Shown here: in pieces, positions 48,385 through 55,659 of the stretch
Numbering within the stretch: the stretch's first letter is position 1
Layout of the letters: each line of letters opens with the position of its first letter
Assembly: GCA_002449665.1 (NCBI GenBank)
Contig: DJXH01000037.1
Coordinates: 63,775-127,774, forward strand
Source: Bacteroidales bacterium UBA7009
GTDB lineage: Bacteria; Bacteroidota; Bacteroidia; Bacteroidales; Paludibacteraceae
Direction of reading: 5' to 3'
Length of the DNA stretch: 64,000 nucleotides
Position numbers and translations under genes: made by a program
Notes under the pieces: model-generated
The model's database searches: none
The model's input: the letters and a program-made list of their open reading frames with translations, nothing else
Told to the model about the DNA's origin: nothing

Positions 48385-49791
48385 TCAGTTTTTCTTCAAA
48401 AACTCGAACTCACTCACGCAGTAGTCCTCTTTGCCGGATGGGAGCAAAGGGATGTTGTCAACGAACTCAAGCGAGACACGAGAACCGACAAAATGATTTT
48501 GATAGTTGGTAATACAATAATCAAACTGCGACCGGTCGTCTGTAGGGTCTTTGAGTTTAAGCAAAATGCGAATATCGCCTGCTTTGTCCTGCCTAATCTG
48601 AAAACGGTCTATCTTGTTGTAAATAATGCAGCTGTCTTCGTTGTGATAATCATTGTCTCTATAGAGCATTATCGGCAACATAGTAGGCGAAATGGGTACA
48701 CCTTGCTTGTTGTATATCAGTTTACCGGCTCTGCCTATCACTTGTCCCAAAACTTTTGAAACCCTTCCGCAAGCACATTTCTCCGGTTTGATATATGCCA
48801 TATCGCCCACTTGATATCGCAAGAAAGGGAAAACGAAATTGTTAAGGTCGGTGGCAAGCACATAACCGATGCTGCCTTCCGGTAAAGGAGTGCCGTCTTT
48901 ATCAGCAATCTCCACGACACATTGTTCTTCACTTATATGCAATCCGTTTTGCAACTTACATTCGTGTGCTTTAATACCTCCATCGCCTGCTCCGTATTCA
49001 TCATACACAGGACAATGAAAAACGTCCTCAAGAGTTTTTCTATATGTAGGCATCAGTATCTCGCCTGTGGTGAGGATACAGGTGAGATGACCGCTTGGTA
49101 GTTGGTGTTTGCGAATATACTCTGCAAAGATGACAAGCGATGAACCATATCCTCTCATTGCCTTGGGGTTCCATTTTACGAACACTTCGTAGTGCGCTTG
49201 CATAGCCTCGTCTGTAACATCAGCACTGCTGCGTTTGAGGTTGCGCATTATATACAAGTCGAAAATATCTTTCGCAGTGAGTTTGCGTTTTTTAGCCACA
49301 AGTGAATTGCCTCCGAGCGTAAACATTTTCTCTCCGAGCTGAAAGCCATACCATTGCCAAGCGCGGAAAGAAGAAGCCCAGTCGGCACTCCACTCTGCCG
49401 TGTCCACCATAAACTGCATTGGGGTTCCTGTACTGCCACCTGTAGATTCCTTTGTATAACGGCGCGAAGATATATCGTTGCTGATAAGGTCGTTGTAGTT
49501 ATCACGCACATCCTGTTTGGTTAGCACCGGCAGTTTGTGCAAGTCGTCAACCGAATTAAAATCATCAGGTTTTAATCCTAACGAGTGGAAAAGGCGTGAA
49601 TAATATGGCACATTATTGAAGCAATGGCTAATAAGACGTTTTAGTTTGGCATTTTGCAAATCAGTCAGTTCCTGCCTTGTCAATCGCTCGTTCAGCTCAT
49701 ACTCCTTCCAACTTCTATACAGAGAGCGATGCATCACTTTATCTGCCACCGGCAGCAGACAATATCGGTCTATTTTGGAATAAAGACTCAT
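48385..49791 (-). CDS. CapK/PaaK-type adenylate-forming ligase (copy 1)
   Basis: 468 residues of the phenylacetate-CoA-ligase-like superfamily used in capsule and exopolysaccharide clusters. P-loop STGGSTGTPMQF, the acyl-adenylate region YDEYGAGDGG, and ATDLNNFVFPFLRYQVGDMAY carrying the RYxxGD motif; a Cys cluster CACGRV is kept. The N-terminal helix block ELTDLQNAKLKRLISH is shared with copy 2. Probably activates a carboxylate for attachment to a glycan; substrate unknown. Confidence 0.82.
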   Translation of the reverse strand: MSLYSKIDRYCLLPVADKVMHRSLYRSWKEYELNERLTRQELTDLQNAKLKRLISHCFNNVPYYSRLFHSLGLKPDDFNSVDDLHKLPVLTKQDVRDNYNDLISNDISSRRYTKESTGGSTGTPMQFMVDTAEWSADWASSFRAWQWYGFQLGEKMFTLGGNSLVAKKRKLTAKDIFDLYIMRNLKRSSADVTDEAMQAHYEVFVKWNPKAMRGYGSSLVIFAEYIRKHQLPSGHLTCILTTGEILMPTYRKTLEDVFHCPVYDEYGAGDGGIKAHECKLQNGLHISEEQCVVEIADKDGTPLPEGSIGYVLATDLNNFVFPFLRYQVGDMAYIKPEKCACGRVSKVLGQVIGRAGKLIYNKQGVPISPTMLPIMLYRDNDYHNEDSCIIYNKIDRFQIRQDKAGDIRILLKLKDPTDDRSQFDYCITNYQNHFVGSRVSLEFVDNIPLLPSGKEDYCVSEFEFLKKN

Positions 49792-49849
49792 TTTGACTTT
49801 AGACTTTAGGATTAACTTTAATTATTAGGATTGGTTATAACATAATTAA

Positions 49850-49876
49850 GCGGCATGCACATATAATGCATACCGC
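49850..49876 (-). terminator. Hairpin between the two CapK-type genes
   Basis: On the minus strand GCGGTATGCA pairs with TGCATGCCGC (one G-U) around a 7-base loop, 64 bases after the copy 2 stop; only a weak T run, so partial termination at most. Confidence 0.45.
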
Positions 49877-49939
49877 CCTAAAGGTGGAAATAGATTCAAA
49901 TTCTGATTATCTGTTTGTCTTATTCCTCTCGACTCCTTA

Positions 49940-51325
49940 TTAGTGGGGGGGGGTGATAATCAGCGAGTTACAACAAATATCATCTTCTTTTTCAATGATA
50001 ATAAAGCGTCTTTTGTTGTTTTGCATTATCGGGATTCGAGGTACGACAAGGACACTGACTTTGCAGCCGAGTTCATTTGACCAATAGCGAATGATAAAAT
50101 CTTCAACGGAAGAGTTATAGTTGCCGTTCACAACCAACTTGAAAGTGATAGACTTATCTATATGCTGAATAACTTGAAATTGGTTTATGCTATCAAGAAG
50201 TTGAGGTGTAACAGTAGGTTCAAAGAAAACGGTAAAATGGTGGACAATAAAGCGTTTGCCATTTGCTGCTGTGAGGACTTCATTGTCTCTGCCAAGTATC
50301 TTCAATATACGTTTATGAGCCTTGCCGCAAGAGCAAAGAGCAGCAGTCGTTTCCACTCTATCCTGCACGTCATAGCGAATAAATGGATGTGCAAAGTTCC
50401 AAAGGTCGGTGGTTACCACTCTACCCATCCCATCCATAATCTCATTGTCGTTATCATCTAAAACTTCCGTTATTCCATATTCTTCAGCAACGTGATATCC
50501 TGCGTGAGTTAAACACTCAAAACATACGGCATTACCTTCGCTTGCATAAGAATCAAGAACAGGACATGAGAATGCTTTTTCTATAGTATGCCTTATATGC
50601 GGATGCAGAGTATTGCCAGTAGTAGTAATAGCCAATGGCGAAAAGGTAAATTCAAGATGAGACAGACGGTATTGCGCCATTATATAAAGAGGGTCAGGAT
50701 ATGAACGAATAACTATAGGTTTGTATTTTTCTATTTCCTGCATCATCTCATATAGGTGTTTGTCACTAAGATCGGCTGTAGCCATATAGCGATTGCGTGT
50801 TACTATATCTTGAAGCCGTTTAAGAAAAGAGGAACGAGGATTTTGACTAATTTTTATGTATTTATCTCCAAGCCGCCAACCCATATCATACCATCCTCGA
50901 AGATTGGCTGCTATGTCCATCGAATAATCCTCTTGGGTGATATAATATTTGAAAGGCTCACCTGTACTGCCAGAAGAAGAAATCATAATACGACTATCAG
51001 CGGGAAAAGCATTGGATGTGAAGCGTTCTATTCCCTCACGGCGCATAATCTCCTTATTAACTATTGGTAGTTTATTTAGGTCGGCTTTGGTTTGGATGTC
51101 TTCTGAAGAAAGATTATGTTCTCGGGCATAGTCTATATAGAAAGGTACAGTTTCAATGGTATGTTTGACTAATGCACGTAGCCGCTCATTTTGAAAATCA
51201 TCAAGTTGCTTACGGGACCAATACTTGCTTTGCATTAGAAATTTGAGTTTCTTATGCACACTTTGACCTGTAAAAAAATCACTTAATGGAAGGACGATAT
51301 TTTCTTGTATTATATTGATTATCAT
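49940..51325 (-). CDS. CapK/PaaK-type adenylate-forming ligase (copy 2)
   Basis: 461 residues, paralogue of the gene at 48385. P-loop SSSGSTGEPFKYY, LDSYASEGNAVCFEC, TTDLWNFAHPFIRYDVQDRV (RYD in place of RYxxGD) and CSCGKAHKRI. Transcribed in the same direction, 148 bp upstream of copy 1. The last codons contain a run of nine C on the coding strand (plus 49945-49953), so slippage would change only the C-terminal end. Confidence 0.82.
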   Translation of the reverse strand: MIINIIQENIVLPLSDFFTGQSVHKKLKFLMQSKYWSRKQLDDFQNERLRALVKHTIETVPFYIDYAREHNLSSEDIQTKADLNKLPIVNKEIMRREGIERFTSNAFPADSRIMISSSGSTGEPFKYYITQEDYSMDIAANLRGWYDMGWRLGDKYIKISQNPRSSFLKRLQDIVTRNRYMATADLSDKHLYEMMQEIEKYKPIVIRSYPDPLYIMAQYRLSHLEFTFSPLAITTTGNTLHPHIRHTIEKAFSCPVLDSYASEGNAVCFECLTHAGYHVAEEYGITEVLDDNDNEIMDGMGRVVTTDLWNFAHPFIRYDVQDRVETTAALCSCGKAHKRILKILGRDNEVLTAANGKRFIVHHFTVFFEPTVTPQLLDSINQFQVIQHIDKSITFKLVVNGNYNSSVEDFIIRYWSNELGCKVSVLVVPRIPIMQNNKRRFIIIEKEDDICCNSLIITPPH

Positions 51326-51339
51326 ATATCTAACGTTTT

Positions 51340-51477
51340 CTAAATTTGTTCTATTATTTGCTTTCCTTGTTTGCGGTTGATACGGATAGTATCGCCTACT
51401 GACAAATTTGATATATTTTGAATTTCATATCGTATTATAATTGATATAATAATGTACGTTGAGTTGATTTTGGGGCA
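51340..51477 (-). pseudogene. 3' remnant of an unidentified gene
   Basis: An open stretch of 45 codons without a start, ending ISNLSVGDTIRINRKQGKQI and a TAG at 51340-51342, with a stop just upstream (51478-51480). The GDTIRINRKQ part looks like real protein, but too little is left to name it. It sits directly upstream of CapK copy 2 and is probably what remains of a gene cut by the island's 5' boundary. Confidence 0.4.
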
Positions 51478-51503
51478 TTAAGAGATACAATATTATCTCT
51501 TAA
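51478..51503. repeat. Perfect inverted repeat downstream of the AAA gene
   Basis: TTAAGAGATA (51478-51487) and TATCTCTTAA (51494-51503) pair perfectly around a 6-base loop, 25 bp beyond the stop of the minus-strand ATPase. There is no T run. Confidence 0.6.
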
Positions 51504-51527
51504 ACACAGGATATTATCGAATCATTA

Positions 51528-52802
51528 TCACACTTTAAGGCAGGCGACAGGGATTATGTATATGTCATCAGAACGGCGGTAGGCAAACTGACCGACAGCG
51601 GTTAGCACAGCCTTGAAAGCAGGTTTCATCATTTGATCGGTATTGATCTTATTTTCAAGTGAATTAAGTGTCTTAACGGCAGCTGCGATAGCCTCATCAC
51701 CGCCGAGTTTGATTTCAACAAGTCCATATTTACCATTGCGAAGGTGTATGACGGCATCGCACTCTAACTCTGTCTTATCGCGATAATGAAACACTTGTCC
51801 GTCAATGGCTTCGGCATAAACACGCAAGTCGCGAATACAAAGTGTCTCAAACAAAAAGCCGAAAGTGCGCAAGTCGCCCATTAGGTCTTTGGGACTGACA
51901 CGCATTGCTGCAACTGCGATAGCCGGATCCACGAAATAGCGTGTCGGCGAAGTACGTATAGCGGTCTTGCTACGTAAGTTAGGACACCAAGCAGGAAGGT
52001 CTTCCACTACGAACATTTTACGCAGAGCAGAAAGATAATTTTCTACAGTCTGCGTTGACAAAGTTTTCTGCGAAACAGAAGCCAACATATCATCTAATAT
52101 CACTTTCGAAGATGCTTGTGAGCCTTGCAAACGAGAGTATGACCGCATCAAAGTATCAGCCCACAGAGGATTACGCTCCACATTATCCACTCGCGAAATA
52201 TCAGATTGCACAACAGCGTCATAATAGTTGTATGGAGTACGCAAAGCCACTCGTTCACTCTTACCTAAAGAAGCAGGCCAACCTCCACGACAGACAAGAT
52301 AAGCCATTTTTTCTAAATTCAAAGTGTTACGACCTTCTATGTTGGCGTTATCGAACAGTTGTTCTAAACCCACTTCACCGGTAGAATCACCTGATTCATA
52401 GAGGCTCATAGGACGCATTTTGAGCCACGCAAAACGTCCGGTACCTGTATGCGAAATTTTGTCGGTTGAAGGCGGTACGGACGAACCTGTAAGGATAAAC
52501 TGACCTTCACGGCGGCGATGATCTACCTCAAAGCGAATAGCATCCCATAGTTGCGGCGCTAACTGCCACTCGTCAATAAGGTGAGGAGTGTCGCCTGTGA
52601 GCAACGCCTTAACCTCAGTATTTGCCAAATCCATATACTGTGCTTTCATTTCCGGGTCAGCCAAATACAAAACACTCTTGGCAGCCTGCTCGCAAGTAGT
52701 AGTCTTACCACACCATTTAGTACCCTCCACAAGGACAGCACCAACCTCCTCTAAACGGTATTGGAGCAACTGATCGGCTATGCGAAATTTGTAGGGTTCC
52801 AT
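51528..52802 (-). CDS. AAA_14/DUF4143 ATP-binding protein
   Basis: 424 residues. N-terminal AAA_14 domain with Walker A EGTKWCGKTTT (about residue 26), Walker B-like TPHLIDEWQLAP and sensor FILTGSSVPP; C-terminal DUF4143 domain (about 200-400) with a nuclease-like end ELECDAVIHLRNGKYGLVEIKLGG. These genes are common and mobile in Bacteroidales and some resemble toxin or defence ATPases; the true role is unknown. It has its own promoter and an unusual repeat array upstream. Confidence 0.88.
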   Translation of the reverse strand: MEPYKFRIADQLLQYRLEEVGAVLVEGTKWCGKTTTCEQAAKSVLYLADPEMKAQYMDLANTEVKALLTGDTPHLIDEWQLAPQLWDAIRFEVDHRRREGQFILTGSSVPPSTDKISHTGTGRFAWLKMRPMSLYESGDSTGEVGLEQLFDNANIEGRNTLNLEKMAYLVCRGGWPASLGKSERVALRTPYNYYDAVVQSDISRVDNVERNPLWADTLMRSYSRLQGSQASSKVILDDMLASVSQKTLSTQTVENYLSALRKMFVVEDLPAWCPNLRSKTAIRTSPTRYFVDPAIAVAAMRVSPKDLMGDLRTFGFLFETLCIRDLRVYAEAIDGQVFHYRDKTELECDAVIHLRNGKYGLVEIKLGGDEAIAAAVKTLNSLENKINTDQMMKPAFKAVLTAVGQFAYRRSDDIYIIPVACLKV

Positions 52803-52879
52803 GATAAAATTTCAGTTCATTTTTTAATTGGAATTTGTGCACGATTTTAATGAAGTAATATAATCACCTTAAAACGCTG

Positions 52880-52911
52880 CAAAGGTACTGATTATTTTTG
52901 ATATACACAAA
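52880..52911 (-). promoter_or_regulatory. Promoter of the AAA_14/DUF4143 gene
   Basis: On the minus strand TTTG (52908-52911), 20 bp, TACCTTTG (52880-52887), an exact consensus fit 78 bp before the ATG. Confidence 0.75.
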
Positions 52912-52915
52912 TCCG

Positions 52916-53030
52916 TTTTGAATTTGGCTATTGTTTTGTTTTGAATTTGGACAGTGTTTTGTTTTGAATTTGGACAGTGTTTTGTTTTGAATTTGGACAG
53001 TGTTTTGTTTTGAATTTGGCTATGAAATTG
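52916..53030. repeat. 23-bp tandem repeat array, five copies
   Basis: Five head-to-tail units of 23 bp, each beginning TTTTGAATTTGG and mostly ending ACAGTGTTTTG. Copies 2-4 are identical; copies 1 and 5 have GGCTAT in place of GGACAG, and a decayed sixth follows into the end of the neighbouring gene. The array starts 4 bp upstream of the -33 element of the ATPase promoter. Confidence 0.92.
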
Positions 53031-53042
53031 TTTCCAATTCGG

Positions 53043-54140
53043 CTATTTGAAGTCGTGTTTGCCACGGCGGTTTTGGCGATAGCGACGGATGGCAAAATAG
53101 AGGGTTTTGGCTTTGTTTTTAATGGTGTTGAACCATGGGTATTTGGTAAAGACTATATGCGGGATATAGGCATAATGACCGCCGTATTTGAGTTTGTAGT
53201 CAGCCATACCGCAGAAGTTCAGGTCGCCGCAACCTTCGGCTGCCATAGTCTTGATTGCAGTCCATATCATCAGTTCGTTAGGACAGTAGCGCATATAACG
53301 TTGGAAGGAAGCAGCGGTCCAGAAAGCACATTCGCCTTTGTCGAGAGTCCAGATGGCAGTCGCCATAATTTGGTCTTGCCCTTCATCGTCGTTACCGTGA
53401 ACTTCAAGCATCAGTATTCTATCGGGAAAGAGAGCCTCACACACTGCCTGCATACGTTCGCGTTGTTGGGACGGCTTGGGGACGGTACCCTTGCGGGCGC
53501 AGACTTCTGTTACCTGTTCAAAATGCACTTTAGTAAAGCGTTCAACGTCTTGCCTGTCGGTAATCCGCTTGACGGTTAGTCCTAACTTATTTGCTTTATT
53601 AACAGAGTATTTGGCAGATTTATAGTGCAGTCCTGCCCATAGTTGTTCTTCAGTCTTGCCTGTAAGCGGCAGGTGGATAGTGGCGCGTGTAGTATAAGGT
53701 ATGCCAGCCATATCTAATGCCGGAATGCGTACTTCTTCGTATGGCACCCACTCTTGGTTGCCGGTATCGAAGCGGAGTGTCCAGTCGTCCACTTGCAGGT
53801 AGGAAGCGATGTGGTCGCGGAAGAGCCAGTAGGCAAAGTCCTGATACACAGCTACTCTTTTATCGGCTGGCACAGGCTCGAAGAAACAAAGCCCTTGCGA
53901 GTAGGTGCCTATACCGTCCATAGGAGCGGCAATCATAGTAATGCCCATCCAAACCTTAACGCCTACAAAATAGCCTATATGCATGTTGTTTTCAAACACT
54001 TCGGCAACAAAGGTGTTTCGTCCGATACGACGGGTATAGTCTGCCCAAGCGGCGGAATGGAAACAGGTGGTATCGAAACAGGACTCTATACGCTGCCAGT
54101 CGGAGGGAGAGGGATTGAGTATGCGGAAAGAATAAAGCAT
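53043..54140 (-). CDS. FemAB-like / GNAT-fold acyltransferase
   Basis: 365 residues from the ATG at 54140 (the longer frame starts upstream of the promoter). Resembles the peptidoglycan-bridge/lipid II aminoacyltransferase (FemAB, double GNAT) group: CFHSAAWADYTRRIG at the N-terminus, YKSAKYSVNKANKLGLTVKR in the middle, and FWTAASFQRYMRYCPNELMIWTAIKTM as the acyl-CoA/tRNA-binding fold. The exact substrate is unknown. Divergent from the nucleoside permease, each with a consensus promoter. Confidence 0.75.
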   Translation of the reverse strand: MLYSFRILNPSPSDWQRIESCFDTTCFHSAAWADYTRRIGRNTFVAEVFENNMHIGYFVGVKVWMGITMIAAPMDGIGTYSQGLCFFEPVPADKRVAVYQDFAYWLFRDHIASYLQVDDWTLRFDTGNQEWVPYEEVRIPALDMAGIPYTTRATIHLPLTGKTEEQLWAGLHYKSAKYSVNKANKLGLTVKRITDRQDVERFTKVHFEQVTEVCARKGTVPKPSQQRERMQAVCEALFPDRILMLEVHGNDDEGQDQIMATAIWTLDKGECAFWTAASFQRYMRYCPNELMIWTAIKTMAAEGCGDLNFCGMADYKLKYGGHYAYIPHIVFTKYPWFNTIKNKAKTLYFAIRRYRQNRRGKHDFK

Positions 54141-54158
54141 AGTGGTGATAATTTGCCG

Positions 54159-54190
54159 CAAAAGTACGCAAAAACAACCATATATGCAAA
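54159..54190 (-). promoter_or_regulatory. Promoter of the FemAB-like gene
   Basis: Minus strand TTTG (54187-54190), 20 bp, TACTTTTG (54159-54166), ending 19 bp before the ATG. Confidence 0.7.
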
Positions 54191-54228
54191 TATATGAACA
54201 CAAATTAACATATTTATATCAATCTGTC

Positions 54229-54259
54229 TTGCATAATAGGTGTAAAACAAGTACCTTTG
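54229..54259 (+). promoter_or_regulatory. Promoter of the nucleoside permease
   Basis: TTG at 54229-54231, 20 bp, TACCTTTG at 54252-54259; 28 bp before the ATG. Confidence 0.7.
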
Positions 54260-54287
54260 CGCACACAAATCAAATTCTGTTTATTTT

Positions 54288-55562
54288 ATGAAAAACATCA
54301 AACTGCGTCTTATCGTAATGAACTTTTTGGAGTTTGCCGTATGGGGGGCATACTTGACGAGTATGGGTACATACCTTGCCGGTCATGGCTTGGGAATGAA
54401 CATCGGCTGGTTTTATTCCATACAGGGTATAGTCAGTCTGTTTATGCCGGCACTGATGGGCATAGTGGCAGACAGGTGGATACCTGCGCAGAAATTGCTT
54501 TCGCTGTGTCATGCGCTTGCAGGTGCTTTTATGATTTCGGCGGGAATGTACGGATATATGGCAGGCGACAATGTCCAATTCGGGATGTTGTTCACTCTAT
54601 ACACGATGTCGGTAGCGTTCTTTATGCCGACTATTGCGCTTAGCAATTCCGTAGCCTTCAACGCCCTTGTCAAAGCCGGTCTTGACACGGTGAAAGACTT
54701 TCCGCCTATACGTGTATTCGGTACGGTAGGATTTATAGTAACGATGTGGATAATAGACCTTTGCGGTTATCAGCCGACAGCGTGGCAGTTTGTAGTAAGC
54801 GGTGCGTTGAGTATAGTGCTTGCCGTTTATTCACTTACATTGCCTGAATGTGAAATCAAGCCTGCGGGTGAGAAACAGAGCATTGCAGATGCATTGGGAT
54901 TGAAGGCATTTAAGTTGTTCGGTCAGAAGAAGATGGCTTTGTTTTTCATTTTCTCAATGTTCTTGGGTGTCAGTCTGCAAATAACCAACGGATATGCCAA
55001 TCCTTTTATCACGAGTTTCGGTGCGATAGAGGAGTTTGCAAGCACATTCGGTGTACAGCATGCAAACATACTAATCAGTATATCACAGATATGTGAGGCT
55101 CTTTGCATACTTCTTATTCCGTTCTTCCTCAAGCGTTTCGGCATCAAGAACGTGATGTTTATGGCTATGATTGCGTGGGTGCTGCGTTTCGGTCTGTTCG
55201 GTGCGGGCAACCCGGGCAACGGAGTATGGATGTTTGTACTGAGTTGCATAGTATATGGATTTGCTTTCGATTTCTTCAATATCAGCGGTGCGCTGTATGT
55301 TGACCAAGAGACGACACCAGATATGCGTTCTTCGGCACAAGGACTATTTATGATGATGACCAACGGTTTAGGTGCAACTATAGGTACGCTGAGCGCACAA
55401 GCCATTGTCAATCATTTCGTATATGCTCCTGCCGAAAATGGGGCAACACCGATTGAGATATGGACAGGGTGGCAGAACAGTTGGTATATATTTGCAGCAT
55501 ACTCGCTCGTGGTAGCAATACTCTTCTGGCTGCTCTTCCCCAAGACACCGGTAAAGAAATAA
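54288..55562 (+). CDS. Nucleoside:H+ symporter (NupG-like MFS)
   Basis: 424 residues, about 12 TM helices. The start RLIVMNFLEFAVWGAYLTSMGTYL and FPPIRVFGTVGFIVTMW match the nucleoside-H+-symporter family; DQETTPDMRSSAQGLFMMMTNGLGA is a typical second-half motif. Imports nucleosides across the inner membrane. Monocistronic, followed by a bidirectional terminator. Confidence 0.88.
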   Translation: MKNIKLRLIVMNFLEFAVWGAYLTSMGTYLAGHGLGMNIGWFYSIQGIVSLFMPALMGIVADRWIPAQKLLSLCHALAGAFMISAGMYGYMAGDNVQFGMLFTLYTMSVAFFMPTIALSNSVAFNALVKAGLDTVKDFPPIRVFGTVGFIVTMWIIDLCGYQPTAWQFVVSGALSIVLAVYSLTLPECEIKPAGEKQSIADALGLKAFKLFGQKKMALFFIFSMFLGVSLQITNGYANPFITSFGAIEEFASTFGVQHANILISISQICEALCILLIPFFLKRFGIKNVMFMAMIAWVLRFGLFGAGNPGNGVWMFVLSCIVYGFAFDFFNISGALYVDQETTPDMRSSAQGLFMMMTNGLGATIGTLSAQAIVNHFVYAPAENGATPIEIWTGWQNSWYIFAAYSLVVAILFWLLFPKTPVKK

Positions 55563-55596
55563 CATCGGAAACAGTATTTCGACATAACAGACAAAC

Positions 55597-55628
55597 AAAA
55601 AAATCGCAACAAGTGTTGCGATTTTTTT
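55597..55628. terminator. Bidirectional terminator
   Basis: Perfect stem AAAAAAATCGCAAC (55597-55610) with GTTGCGATTTTTTT (55615-55628), 4-base loop; T run on both strands. Serves the convergent permease and the symporter-deiminase gene. Confidence 0.9.
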
Positions 55629-55659
55629 GTATCTGAATCCAAGCAGATTGCTACTATGA

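Noticed and set aside
52916..53030. CRISPR array
   Set aside because: Units follow each other without spacers, and there are no cas genes; it is a simple tandem repeat.
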